NCBI GenBank assembly: GCA_036756425.1
Contig: DAIOLC010000004.1
Span: 39,106 to 103,105 of the forward strand
Source of the DNA: UBA6115 sp012514225
Lineage (GTDB): Bacteria > Bacillota > Clostridia > Christensenellales > Aristaeellaceae
Direction: 5' to 3'
DNA length: 64,000 nt
This document shows positions 33,015 to 41,661 of this stretch, piece after piece (the stretch's first letter is position 1; the number at the start of each line of letters is the position of its first letter). The notes beneath the pieces are model-generated. The model was given only the letters and a program-made list of their open reading frames with translations. It made no database searches and was not told the origin of the DNA. The position numbers and the translations under genes are program-made.

Positions 33015-34488
33015 TCTTCGCCGCCTCCATGTTCTTCAGCATCCGCGCGTAGGCCTCGTCCCACCCGCCGCCCGGGCGGGGCTCGTAGCGCCGGGTCTCC
33101 ACCGAGTCGCGCACGACCTGGCGCGCCTCCTTCAGGTTTTTGATTTCGCCCAGGGCGACGGCCTGCAGCAGCGCGTTGCCCATCGCCGCGCCCTCGATGG
33201 GGCCCGCGGTCACGGGCAGCCCGGTGGCGTCCGCCGCCATCTGGTTGAGCAGCAGGTTCTGGATGCCCCCGCCGGTGATGTTGAGGCTGCGGATGGGCCG
33301 GCCTTTCATCTCGCCCAGGCGCTCCACCGCCCAGCGGTATTTGAGCGCCAGGGACTCGTACACGCAGCGGGCGAGCTCGCCCACGCTCCCCGGCTCAGGC
33401 TGCCCGGTCCTGCGGCAGTATGCCCGGATTTTACCCGGCATATCGCCGGCCTTGTAAAATTCGGGATGATCCGGGTCGACGACGCTGCGCAGGGGGGCGG
33501 CCTGCGCGGCCTGCGCCTTGATGTCCTCCCAGTCCAGCTTTTCCCCGTCCCCCGCCCACGCGCGCCGGCATTCCTGGATGAGCCACAGGCCCATGATGTT
33601 CTTCAGCGGCCGGTAGCCGCCCTGCACGGTGCCCTCGTTGGCGAAGTTGGCGTCGTAGACGAAGTCGGACAGCACCGGCTCCTCCGTCTCGATGCCAAAC
33701 AGCGACCAGGTGCCCGAGGAACAGAAGGCGAAGTCGCCCTCGCCCGGGATGGCGGCCACCGCGCTGGCGGTGTCGTGCGCGCCGACTGTGGCGAAGGGCA
33801 CCCGGGGGGCGCCCAGCTCCGCCGCCGCTTCCCGCGTCAGCCGGCCCCGGAGCGCGCCCGGCATGACCAGCTGCGTGAAGATGCGCTCGGGGATGGACAG
33901 CCGGGAGAGGATTTCCCTGCAGAAGGCGCGGGAATGCACCTCCAGCAGGCCCGAGGTGGAGGCGATGGTGTATTCGCTTGTTTTTTCGCCCGTCAGGGAA
34001 TAGCCCAGCAGGTCGGGCATGAACAGCAGGGTCTGCGCCCGCCTGAGGGCGGGGTCCCGCTCCATCACCCGGCGGTAGAGTTGGAAGACGGTGTTGAAGT
34101 TCAGCGCGGCGATGCCGGTGCGCTCGAACAGCTCCCGCCTGGAGATGAGCGCCCAGGCGGCGTGCATCTCCTCGTCCGTGGAGCTGCGGTAGGCGCGGGG
34201 GTCCTCGATCAGCGCGCCTTGCGCGTCCAGCAGCCCGTAGTCCACGCCCCAGGTGTCGATGCCGAAGGCCTGGGGGTCGAAGCCCTGGGCGTACGCCTTT
34301 TTGAACACGTCCTTGACGCTGCCCAGGATGCTCCCGTAATCCCAGAAGCACAGGGCGCCGCGCTGCGCGAAGTTGTTCTCGAAGTACCCGACGGTGTGCA
34401 GCGTGAGGCGGCGCCCGTCGAAGCGGCCGACGATGCCCCGGCCGTTGGAGGCGCCGACGTCGAAAGCCAGCAAGTCCAGCGTTTTCAT
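33007..34488 (-). CDS. rhaB: Rhamnulokinase
   Basis: A 493-residue FGGY-family kinase phosphorylating L-rhamnulose at O1. Seen: LLAFDVGASNGRGIVG (first phosphate loop), FGIDTWGVDYGLLD with the family Asp, TVGAHDTASAVAAIP, the ATPase loop FCSSGTWSLFGIE, and LNITGGGIQNLLLNQMAADATG for adenosine. The FDVGASNGRG/WGVDYGLLD pair is specific for rhamnulokinase. It overlaps the aldolase gene by 4 bases and the SDR gene by 8, in the middle of the leftward rha operon. Confidence 0.95.
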   Translation of the reverse strand: MKTLDLLAFDVGASNGRGIVGRFDGRRLTLHTVGYFENNFAQRGALCFWDYGSILGSVKDVFKKAYAQGFDPQAFGIDTWGVDYGLLDAQGALIEDPRAYRSSTDEEMHAAWALISRRELFERTGIAALNFNTVFQLYRRVMERDPALRRAQTLLFMPDLLGYSLTGEKTSEYTIASTSGLLEVHSRAFCREILSRLSIPERIFTQLVMPGALRGRLTREAAAELGAPRVPFATVGAHDTASAVAAIPGEGDFAFCSSGTWSLFGIETEEPVLSDFVYDANFANEGTVQGGYRPLKNIMGLWLIQECRRAWAGDGEKLDWEDIKAQAAQAAPLRSVVDPDHPEFYKAGDMPGKIRAYCRRTGQPEPGSVGELARCVYESLALKYRWAVERLGEMKGRPIRSLNITGGGIQNLLLNQMAADATGLPVTAGPIEGAAMGNALLQAVALGEIKNLKEARQVVRDSVETRRYEPRPGGGWDEAYARMLKNMEAAKND

Positions 34489-35543
34489 GCCTTGCCCTCC
34501 GCCAGCGCCTTGCGGTGTTTTTCGCTTTCCCAGCCGGAGATGAAGTCCTGGGCGGCGCCGTCCATGGAGACCGGGGTCAGCCCGCGCTTTTCAAGGGTCT
34601 CCATGAGGAAGACCACCGCGCACAAGGTTTCCTCCACCGCCTGCGCGGCCTTTAGCGGGGTCTGGTAGGAAACCTTCCCGCTGTTCCGGTCCACCCGCGC
34701 GGATTCGCCCAGGGTGCCCCTGAAGAAGACCATCTGGTCGGGGTACAGCGGCTCGCCCAAAAGCCGGCTGTCCGGGTAGCGGCCGCCTTTCAGGCGCTCC
34801 CACAGCCAGGGCGTGTCCGACACAAACCCTTCCGGGGTTTTCCTGATTTGCGGCTGCGGGAAATCCGAGGGTTTCACGCCGAAAAAGCGCTGGAAGCGGG
34901 CGTTGGCGTCCTCGTGGAGCGCCAGGCAGTCCTCCGCGCCGTCCGCGTGCGCGATGAGCCCGTGGCTGCGCATCAGCAGCACCGCGGGCGCCTTGCCCGT
35001 TTCCCGTTCAACCCGGCGGGCGGCGTCGCGGATGGTGAAGGTCAGCAGCGCCCCTGGGTTGACGTAGGGCGTCAGCGCGAAGGAATAGGGCGCGCCGGCG
35101 AGGGCCTCGCGGGCGACCGCCTCCGCCTCCCTGCAGCAGGCGGCCAGGTTGCCGTAAACGCTGTGGGAGTGGGCGACGAAGCGGGAGAGCAGGGAATGGA
35201 ACCCCGCCTCCACCGAGGGGCGCAGGGGCAAAAGCCCGTCGACGGCCCGCGTGGCGTCCCTGGCCTCCCGGGCGCCCGCCGCCTCCGCGTCCCCGAAGTC
35301 CCCCGGCTCATGGGAGAGGTAAAACGCGCGCAGCCGGGCGCCGTCCAGCACCGCATAGCCGGCGTCCGGCTGCACGTCCAGCAGGTGGAAGCCGGAGGCC
35401 TTGATGGCCATGTCCCCGCCTTCCAGCTTGACCGAGGTGTTGCCGCCCCCGCCCTGCACGTAGTCCGCGCGGCGGCCGACGGCGCCGGACATCCGGGAGA
35501 AGGCGGCCAGGGCTTCCCGGTGCCGCCCGAAAAAAGTTTCCAT
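34485..35543 (-). CDS. Class II aldolase (COG3347 type), probable rhamnulose-1-phosphate aldolase
   Basis: A 352-residue class II aldolase with the loop YVQGGGGNTSVKLEGGDMAI near residue 30, SRFVAHSHSVYGNLAA with the first zinc His, and LLMRSHGLIAHADG with further His ligands. It matches the N-terminal part of fused aldolase/dehydrogenase enzymes (RhaE part of RhaEW) rather than the short 274-residue enterobacterial RhaD. It should split L-rhamnulose 1-phosphate to dihydroxyacetone phosphate and lactaldehyde. ATG at 35543 follows GGAGGGAG; the gap to rhaA is 25 bases. Confidence 0.88.
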   Translation of the reverse strand: METFFGRHREALAAFSRMSGAVGRRADYVQGGGGNTSVKLEGGDMAIKASGFHLLDVQPDAGYAVLDGARLRAFYLSHEPGDFGDAEAAGAREARDATRAVDGLLPLRPSVEAGFHSLLSRFVAHSHSVYGNLAACCREAEAVAREALAGAPYSFALTPYVNPGALLTFTIRDAARRVERETGKAPAVLLMRSHGLIAHADGAEDCLALHEDANARFQRFFGVKPSDFPQPQIRKTPEGFVSDTPWLWERLKGGRYPDSRLLGEPLYPDQMVFFRGTLGESARVDRNSGKVSYQTPLKAAQAVEETLCAVVFLMETLEKRGLTPVSMDGAAQDFISGWESEKHRKALAEGKA

Positions 35544-35568
35544 ACGCGCTCCCTCCGCCCCGGGGGCC

Positions 35569-36834
35569 TCAGCCCCTGGCGCTTTGGACCTCCTTTTCAT
35601 ACCTGGCGATTTCCGCCGTCCATCTTCCGTCCCCGGGAATGCCGCGGGTGAGGCAGTAATAGTCCCACACCGCGCCCAGGGGCAGGGTTTTGCGCTCCTC
35701 CAGCAGCGCCAGCCGCTTCGTCGTATCCCCGTCCTCCTCCGCCCTGCGGATGTCCGCGGAAGGCGCCAGGAAGGCGGACAGCAGCGCCTTGCGGGCGTTG
35801 CGCATCCCGATGGCCCAGGCGGCGACGCGGTTGACGGAGCCGTCAAAATAGTCCAGGCCGAAGGCGACCTGGTCCTGCAGGCCGTTCCAGACGATTTCGT
35901 CCATGATGCGCTGCAGTTCGTCGTCCAGCGCCGTCACGTGGTCGCTGTCCCAGCGCACGGGCCGGCTCAGGTGGAGCAGTGCCCTGCCGAAAAAGCCCAG
36001 CACCGCGGTCATCTTGGCGGAGACCGTCTCGGTGGGGTGGAAGTGGCCGGTGTCCAGCGTGGGGATGAGGCCGCGGGTGAGGGCGTAGCACAGCGCGTAC
36101 TCGTGGCTGACCACGGTGAAGCTTTCGGCGCCGATGCCGAACAGCTTGCTTTCCAGCGCGCTGGGGGCGGGGCCTTCCCCCGCCTTGTCCCCGAAGATTT
36201 CGTCCAGCGAGCGGGTCATCCGCTCCCTGAAGGCGGGGGTGTTCACGCAGGTGTCCTTGATGCCGTCGGGCATCCAGAAGTTCACCACGCAGGGCCGGCC
36301 CAGCTTCTGGGCGAAGTCCAGGGCGATTTCCCGGCAGCGCTTGCCGTGCTCGACCCAGAAGCGGCGCTTCGTTTCGTCCGGGCTGGACAGGGACAGGTTG
36401 CCGTCCATCATGGGATGGGAAAAATAGGTGGGGTTGAAGTCCAGGCCCAGGCCCTCCTCCTTCGCGAAATCCGCCCAGGGGGCGAACTCGCGGGGGGTGT
36501 AGGCGTCCCGGTCGACGGCCTTCCCGTTCTTGACGGCATAGCAGGCGTGCAGGTTGAGCTTGGACGTCCCCGGGATCAGGGACATGGCCTTGCGGATGTC
36601 CTGCTGAAGTTCTTCAAGGTTGCGCGCGCGGCCGGGGTGGTTGCCGGTCACCGCGATGCCGCCGGTGAGGCTGTCCGCGCCGTCGAACCCGCCCACGTCG
36701 TCCCCCTGCCAGCAGTGCATGGACACGGGCACCGCGTCCGCCTTCAGGAGGGCGCTTTCCGCGTCCACGCCCCTTTGGGCGAACGCCTCCTTCGCGTATT
36801 CAAAGCCTTTTCGGATGGTCACTTCCCCGTCCAT
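35569..36834 (-). CDS. rhaA: L-rhamnose isomerase
   Basis: A 421-residue TIM-barrel isomerase converting L-rhamnose to L-rhamnulose. Family stretches: VSMHCWQGDDVGGFD near residue 37, NLHACYAV, GLDFNPTYFSHP, VNFWMPDGIKD, and the metal-ligand region IPTLDTGHFHPTETVS, then FGLDYFDGSVNRVAAW. The length is normal. It is the first gene of the operon rhaA-aldolase-rhaB-SDR-PHP-reductase. A TATAAT on the minus strand at 36954-36959 is the likely -10. No transporter, mutarotase RhaM or RhaR-type regulator is beside it. Confidence 0.96.
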   Translation of the reverse strand: MDGEVTIRKGFEYAKEAFAQRGVDAESALLKADAVPVSMHCWQGDDVGGFDGADSLTGGIAVTGNHPGRARNLEELQQDIRKAMSLIPGTSKLNLHACYAVKNGKAVDRDAYTPREFAPWADFAKEEGLGLDFNPTYFSHPMMDGNLSLSSPDETKRRFWVEHGKRCREIALDFAQKLGRPCVVNFWMPDGIKDTCVNTPAFRERMTRSLDEIFGDKAGEGPAPSALESKLFGIGAESFTVVSHEYALCYALTRGLIPTLDTGHFHPTETVSAKMTAVLGFFGRALLHLSRPVRWDSDHVTALDDELQRIMDEIVWNGLQDQVAFGLDYFDGSVNRVAAWAIGMRNARKALLSAFLAPSADIRRAEEDGDTTKRLALLEERKTLPLGAVWDYYCLTRGIPGDGRWTAEIARYEKEVQSARG

Positions 36835-36953
36835 TCGCGCCCCTTTCCCCCGGCGGACCCGCGCCTTTCCGTCTTTGGGCGCAATCCGCGGGCATGGCCG
36901 GGCGATGCCGCGCTTCCCTTGCGCGCGGCCGCCGGCCTGATTCCAGTAAGGGC

Positions 36954-36959
36954 ATTATA
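36954..36959 (-). promoter_or_regulatory. -10 element TATAAT of the rhamnose operon
   Basis: A perfect minus-strand TATAAT stands 120 bases upstream of the rhaA ATG. No good -35 is visible at standard spacing, which would fit an activator-dependent promoter. Confidence 0.5.
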
Positions 36960-37044
36960 GCACCTCCGGCCCGCCTGATGGGCGGAACCGGTCAGTTTTC
37001 GGGGATTTGCGCCTGGAGGGAGGAAGGGGCGGGTGCCAGCGCCC

Positions 37045-37524
37045 TCAGCCGCCCCGCGTCCGCAGGAACGCCCCGATTTGCTCCGCGCGGGCGTCCCGCC
37101 GCATCAGCCGGCAGACGATTTCCTCCCGGGCGAGGGACAGCACCGGCAGGCGCAGGCCGCCGGATTCATAGGTTTCGATGAGGGGCGGCAGCGGGGCGGG
37201 GGCGGTCCAACCGTCCGAGAAGCCCAGGTAGGAGGGGTCGCCCATCACGTCCACCTTCACGCCCGCCACCTCGAACTGCCCGAAATGGGAGCGGACGTAG
37301 CGCGACCAGGAGGGGGACACCGGCCGGAGGCAGGCGTCCTTCAGCAGCCGTCCGACGCGGCAGGCGCCGGAGCGGTCGGCGACCAGGTCGATGTCACGGG
37401 GTGTGAGGTCCATCCCCCGCAGGGCGAAGGCGGCGCTGCCGGTCAGCGCCCAGACCAGCCCCCCGCAGGGGCCCAGCAGCCGGCTCAATTCCCGCAGCGC
37501 GCGCAGATGGGCGTCTGGAAGCAT
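37045..37524 (-). CDS. Nucleotidyltransferase-fold protein
   Basis: A 159-residue protein with a nucleotidyltransferase-like N-terminal motif: WALTGSAAFALRGMDLTPRDIDLVAD, matching GS-(x)n-DxD of small nucleotidyltransferases such as MNT or AbiEii-related proteins. The third Asp may be D92 in VKVDVMGDPSY. The remainder is helical. There is no adjacent HEPN or antitoxin gene, so a toxin-antitoxin role is not supported. ATG at 37524 follows AAGGAGGCCGTGA. It stands alone between the rha operon and a parS site. Confidence 0.7.
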   Translation of the reverse strand: MLPDAHLRALRELSRLLGPCGGLVWALTGSAAFALRGMDLTPRDIDLVADRSGACRVGRLLKDACLRPVSPSWSRYVRSHFGQFEVAGVKVDVMGDPSYLGFSDGWTAPAPLPPLIETYESGGLRLPVLSLAREEIVCRLMRRDARAEQIGAFLRTRGG

Positions 37525-37554
37525 CCTTCACGGCCTCCTTCCGGCTTTTACGGG

Positions 37555-37590
37555 GCGGGCGGATTGTTTCACGTGAAACAATCCGCCCGC
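37555..37590. other. parS centromere site 1 within a 36-base perfect palindrome
   Basis: The 16-base core TGTTTCACGTGAAACA at 37565-37580 is the consensus ParB-binding parS of Bacillota. Its symmetry continues on both sides through GCGGGCGGAT and ATCCGCCCGC, so all of 37555-37590 is a perfect palindrome. It lies in the gap after the ABC exporter genes and may also act as their terminator hairpin. ParA/ParB genes are not in the window. Confidence 0.9.
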
Positions 37591-37609
37591 GGGGAAAGGG
37601 GGACAGGGT

Positions 37610-39445
37610 TCAGGCCGGCTCGAACTGGCTTTCGTACAGCTCCTTGTAGCGGCCGCCCTTGCGCATCAGTTCCTCGTGGGTGCCGTGCTCGGCGATTTCG
37701 CCCTGGTGCATGACCAGGATGAGGTCGGCCCCGCGGATGGTGGACAGGCGATGGGCGATGACAAAGCTGGTGCGCCCCTTCATCAGCCGGCGCATGGCCT
37801 CCTGGATGCGGTGCTCGGTCAGGGTGTCCACGTTGCTGGTGGCCTCGTCCAGGATGAGCACGGGCTTGTCCGCCAGCATGGCGCGGGCGATGGTGAGCAG
37901 CTGTTTCTGCCCGGAGGACACGTTGTCCGCCTCCTCGTTGATTTCCATCTGATAGCCGCCGGGCTGGGTGAGGATGAAGTGCTCCGCGTGCGCGCCGGCG
38001 GCGGCGGCCTTGACCTCCTCGTCCGTCGCGTCCGGGCGGCCGTAGCGGATGTTTTCCAGGATGCTGCCGGAGAACAGCCAGGTGTCCTGCAGCACCATGC
38101 CGAAGGCGCTGCGGGCTTCCCGGCGGGTCAGGGTGGCCAGGTCCGTGCCGTCCAGGGTGATGCGGCCGGAGAGCGGCTCGTAAAAGCGCATCAGCAGCTT
38201 GACCAGGGTGGTCTTGCCCGAGCCGGTCTCGCCCACGATGGCGCAGGTCTGCCCGGGCTGCACGCACAGGGAGAAATCCTGGATGACGATGGTGCCCGGG
38301 TCGTAGCCGAAGCGCACGTGCTCAAAGCACACGCGCCCCTTCACCGGCCCCAGGGCGGGGGCGTTTTCCGGCTCGCTCTCCTCCTCCACGTCCATGAACT
38401 CGAACACCCGTTCCGCGGCGGCGGCCATGGTCTGGATTTGCCCGGTCACCTGGGCGAAGGACATCAGCGGCTGCATGAAGTTGCGCACGTACTGGATGAA
38501 GGCCTGGATGTCGCCCACGGAGATGCGGCCCACGGCCGCCTGCGCGGCGCCGAACACCACCACCAGCAGGTAGCCCAGGTTGCCCACGAAAGTCATGATG
38601 GGGTGCATGAGGCTGGTGAAGAACTGGCTCTTCCAGGCGCTTTCGTACAGCGCGCCGTTGGTTTCCTCGAACCGCGCGACGGCGGCGCTCTCCTGGCGGA
38701 AAGCCTGCACCACCTGGTGGCCGGAGAAGGTCTCCTCCACCTGCCCGGACAGCTCGCCCAGCTGGCGCTGCTGGGCCTTGAAGTATTTCTGGGAGCCGGT
38801 GAAGATGACCCGCGCCAGCACCATCGAGACGGGCACCACCAGCAGGACCAGGGCCGCCATCAGGGGGCTGATGGTGAACATCATCGCCGTCACGCCCACC
38901 AGCGTCGCCAGGCCGGAGATGAGCTGGGTGAACACGTTGTTGAGGTTCTGGGAGACGGAGTCCACGTCGTTGGTAATGCGGGAGAGCACGTCGCCCACGG
39001 CGGTCTTCTCGAAGTAGCCGGCGGGCACGCGGTGGATTTTCTCCCCGATGCCCTGGCGCAGGGAGAAGCTGAAATCGGCGGTGACGCGGGCGATGAGGCG
39101 GTGCATGAAGAAGGAGAACAGGGCGGAGAGCAGGTAGAGGCCCAGCAGAAACAGCAGCGTGCGCCCGATGAAGGCGAAATCGATGCCCCCGCCGCCCCTG
39201 ACCCGGAGCAGCAGGCCCTCGAAGATGGCCGTGGTCACCTGTCCGGTGATTTTGGGGCCGAAGATGCCGATGACGGCGCTGAGCGCCGAGAGGACGCCGC
39301 AGAGGAGGAGCCGCCCTTTCCAGGGGTGGAGCGCCTGCGTCAGGCGCCGGAAGGCGGCCTTGAAATTCTTGGGTTTTTCCACCGCGCCCGGCCCGTGCCG
39401 GTTCCCCGGGCCCCGCCCGCGCTCGGCCCGCTGCCGCTCAGACAT
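37610..39445 (-). CDS. Heterodimeric ABC exporter subunit (YheH/TmrB-like)
   Basis: A 611-residue half-transporter: six transmembrane helices in residues 45-330 and one ATPase domain at about 365-605. Walker A is GETGSGKTT, Walker B is PVLILDEATSNVD with the catalytic Glu, but the signature is VSSGQKQ instead of LSGGQ. This matches the partner that carries the intact Walker B and a weakened signature in heterodimeric exporters. The start at 39445 (MSERQ) is preferred over one 6 bases earlier because AGGAGG is then 8 bases away. It overlaps the partner gene end by 8 bases. The substrate (drug, lipid or peptide) is unknown. Confidence 0.92.
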   Translation of the reverse strand: MSERQRAERGRGPGNRHGPGAVEKPKNFKAAFRRLTQALHPWKGRLLLCGVLSALSAVIGIFGPKITGQVTTAIFEGLLLRVRGGGGIDFAFIGRTLLFLLGLYLLSALFSFFMHRLIARVTADFSFSLRQGIGEKIHRVPAGYFEKTAVGDVLSRITNDVDSVSQNLNNVFTQLISGLATLVGVTAMMFTISPLMAALVLLVVPVSMVLARVIFTGSQKYFKAQQRQLGELSGQVEETFSGHQVVQAFRQESAAVARFEETNGALYESAWKSQFFTSLMHPIMTFVGNLGYLLVVVFGAAQAAVGRISVGDIQAFIQYVRNFMQPLMSFAQVTGQIQTMAAAAERVFEFMDVEEESEPENAPALGPVKGRVCFEHVRFGYDPGTIVIQDFSLCVQPGQTCAIVGETGSGKTTLVKLLMRFYEPLSGRITLDGTDLATLTRREARSAFGMVLQDTWLFSGSILENIRYGRPDATDEEVKAAAAGAHAEHFILTQPGGYQMEINEEADNVSSGQKQLLTIARAMLADKPVLILDEATSNVDTLTEHRIQEAMRRLMKGRTSFVIAHRLSTIRGADLILVMHQGEIAEHGTHEELMRKGGRYKELYESQFEPA

Positions 39446-41594
39446 GCCCATCCCCTCCTTTCAGGCCCAGCTCCTCGTCGGACAGCTGGCTCCTGGCGAT
39501 TTGCTGGTAGGCGGGGCAGCTTTCCATCAGCTCCCGGTGCGTGCCCTGTCCGGCCAGGCGCCCGTCCTCCAGCACGATGATGCGGTCGGCCTGCATGACC
39601 GTCGCGATGCGCTGGGCGACGATGATTACGCCGGCGCCGCCCAGCTCCTCCTTCAGCGCCTGCCGGACCTTCAGGTCGGTGCGGTAGTCCAGCGCCGAGA
39701 AGGAATCGTCAAACAGCAGGAAGCGGGGCGCGGCCGCGATGGCGCGGGCGATAGACAGGCGCTGCTTCTGCCCGCCGGAGAGGTTGCCGCCCCCCTGGGC
39801 GACCGGGCTGCCGTAGCCTTCCCCGCGTTCGGCGATGAAGCGCTCCGCCTGGGCCAGGCGCGCGGCGCGCTCCATCCGCGCGTCGTCCATATCGGGGTCG
39901 GCGTACTTCAGGTTGCTTTGGATGGTTCCGGAGAACAGCTGGGCCTGCTGGGGCACGAAGCCGAACTGCGCGCGCAGCGCCGAAAGGTCCCAGTCCCTCA
40001 GGTCTACGCCGTCCAGGGTGATTTTCCCGCCGGTGACGTCGAAGAAGCGGGGAATCAGCTGCAGCAGGGTGGACTTGCCGGAGCCTGTCGCCCCGATGAC
40101 GGCGGCGGTCTGCCCCTCCCGCATCTCGAACGTCAGCCCGTGCAGCACCTCCTCGGCGGAATCCGGGTAGCGGAAGGACACGTCCGAAAAGCGCAGGAAG
40201 CCCTTTTCCGCCGCCGACGGCGCCTGGGGCTGCGCGGGGCTTTCAATGCCGGGCTCGGTCGTGAGCACCTCGTCCACGCGCTGCGCGGCCACCTCGGCGC
40301 GGGGCAGCATGACGGAGCTGAACATCGCCATCATCATAAAGGAAAAGGCGATTTGCATGGTGTAGCTGATGAAGGCGATCATGTCGCCCACCTGCAGGCG
40401 GCCCTGTTCGATGCCCCCGGCGCCGAACCACAGGATGAGCACGACCACCACGTTGACGATGAGCATCATCATGGGCATGACGAAACTGAAGGCGTTGTTG
40501 ATGAACAGGGTGACGCGGGTCAGTTCCCGGTTGGCCCCGCGGAAGCGCTCCGCCTCCTGCGCCTCCCGGGAAAAGGCGCGGATGACCTGCACGCCCGTCA
40601 GGTTCTCGCGGGAGACCAGGTTCATCCGGTCGATAAGGCGCTGGAGCACCTTGAACTTCGGCGTGACCACCCGGGCGATGAAGACGACCAGCAGCACCAT
40701 CGCCACCACCGTGACCGCCACGATCCAGCCCAGGCCCGTGTTGGCCTGAACGACCCGCCAGATGCCGCCGACGGCCAGCAGGGGCGCGTAAAAGAGCATG
40801 CGCATCATCATCACACCGGTGTTCTGCACCTGGCTGACGTCGTTGGTGGAGCGGGTGATGAGGGAGGCGGTGGAGAAGCGGTCCACTTCGGCCCGGGAAA
40901 AGGAGAGCACCTTCGCGTAAATCCGCCCGCGGAGGCTGCGGCCGACGCGCGCGGCGGAGCGGCTGGAGAAGTAGGCGGCCAGCAGGGCGGCCAGGCCGGA
41001 GAGCAGGGTCAGCCCCAGCATCCTGAGCCCCTGGTCCCACAAGAAGGCGTTGCGCACCCGGTCCGTATCCATGCCGAGGCGGCCGTATTCCGCGCGCACG
41101 TACTGCACTGCGGCCTGGCGGAGGAACTGCTCCGCGGCGGCGCCTTCCAGGGGGACGCGGTCCTTCATGCTGGCGGCCAGCGTTTCCCGGCTGACGAGCC
41201 CGCTGCGCAGGCCCTTGAGCATCACGTCCCCGCCGGGCTGGTTTTCCAGGGTGAAGGACAGCGCCATGGGCAGGGTCAGCGCCTGCTCGGCGGCCTGCCG
41301 CCGCGCCGCGTCCAGGCCCGGGCGCAGATGGTATACTTCGCCCTCCGGCCGGTAGGCGTCCAGGACGGCCTGGCGCTCCGCCTCGCCGTCCATCAGGGGC
41401 AGCAGCCCCTGCAGGGAGGCGTGGGAGAGGGAATCCGCCAGCGGGGAGGGGACGCCGCCCTGCTGCACGCCCACGTTGACCAGCGCGGAGGTATAGCCGG
41501 GCAGCGCCATCTCGCTGAAGGCCTGTACGCCCAGCAGCAGGAAGACCATCAGCAGCGCCTTCCATTCCGGCCGCATGAACTTGAATACTTTCAA
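39438..41594 (-). CDS. Heterodimeric ABC exporter subunit (YheI/TmrA-like) with extracellular insertion
   Basis: A 718-residue half-transporter. After the first helix there is an insertion of about 110 residues (around 40-150), absent from standard exporters but frequent in clostridial ones, and likely extracellular. The ATPase domain has Walker A GATGSGKST, signature LSGGQKQRLS, and Walker B FLLFDDSFSALD in which Asp replaces the catalytic Glu, so this half carries the degenerate catalytic base. The start appears to be TTG at 41594 with AAAGGA 8 bases upstream; an internal ATG at codon 7 has no suitable site. parS site 2 lies just upstream. Confidence 0.9.
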   Translation of the reverse strand: MKVFKFMRPEWKALLMVFLLLGVQAFSEMALPGYTSALVNVGVQQGGVPSPLADSLSHASLQGLLPLMDGEAERQAVLDAYRPEGEVYHLRPGLDAARRQAAEQALTLPMALSFTLENQPGGDVMLKGLRSGLVSRETLAASMKDRVPLEGAAAEQFLRQAAVQYVRAEYGRLGMDTDRVRNAFLWDQGLRMLGLTLLSGLAALLAAYFSSRSAARVGRSLRGRIYAKVLSFSRAEVDRFSTASLITRSTNDVSQVQNTGVMMMRMLFYAPLLAVGGIWRVVQANTGLGWIVAVTVVAMVLLVVFIARVVTPKFKVLQRLIDRMNLVSRENLTGVQVIRAFSREAQEAERFRGANRELTRVTLFINNAFSFVMPMMMLIVNVVVVLILWFGAGGIEQGRLQVGDMIAFISYTMQIAFSFMMMAMFSSVMLPRAEVAAQRVDEVLTTEPGIESPAQPQAPSAAEKGFLRFSDVSFRYPDSAEEVLHGLTFEMREGQTAAVIGATGSGKSTLLQLIPRFFDVTGGKITLDGVDLRDWDLSALRAQFGFVPQQAQLFSGTIQSNLKYADPDMDDARMERAARLAQAERFIAERGEGYGSPVAQGGGNLSGGQKQRLSIARAIAAAPRFLLFDDSFSALDYRTDLKVRQALKEELGGAGVIIVAQRIATVMQADRIIVLEDGRLAGQGTHRELMESCPAYQQIARSQLSDEELGLKGGDGHV

Positions 41595-41614
41595 CCCTTA
41601 TTCCTTTCCGTGGG

Positions 41615-41630
41615 TGTTTCACGTGAAACA
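41615..41630. other. parS centromere site 2
   Basis: An exact TGTTTCACGTGAAACA, identical to site 1, 4.05 kb away. It lies in the short gap between the exporter operon start and the CorB-like gene end. Symmetry does not extend beyond the 16-base core here. Confidence 0.9.
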
Positions 41631-41661
41631 GGCCGGGACCGGGCTGTCCCGGCCCCGCGCG

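Noticed and set aside
37045..37524. MNT-type antitoxin of a HEPN/MNT toxin-antitoxin pair
   Set aside because: No HEPN partner lies on either side: a parS site and the rha operon are the neighbours.
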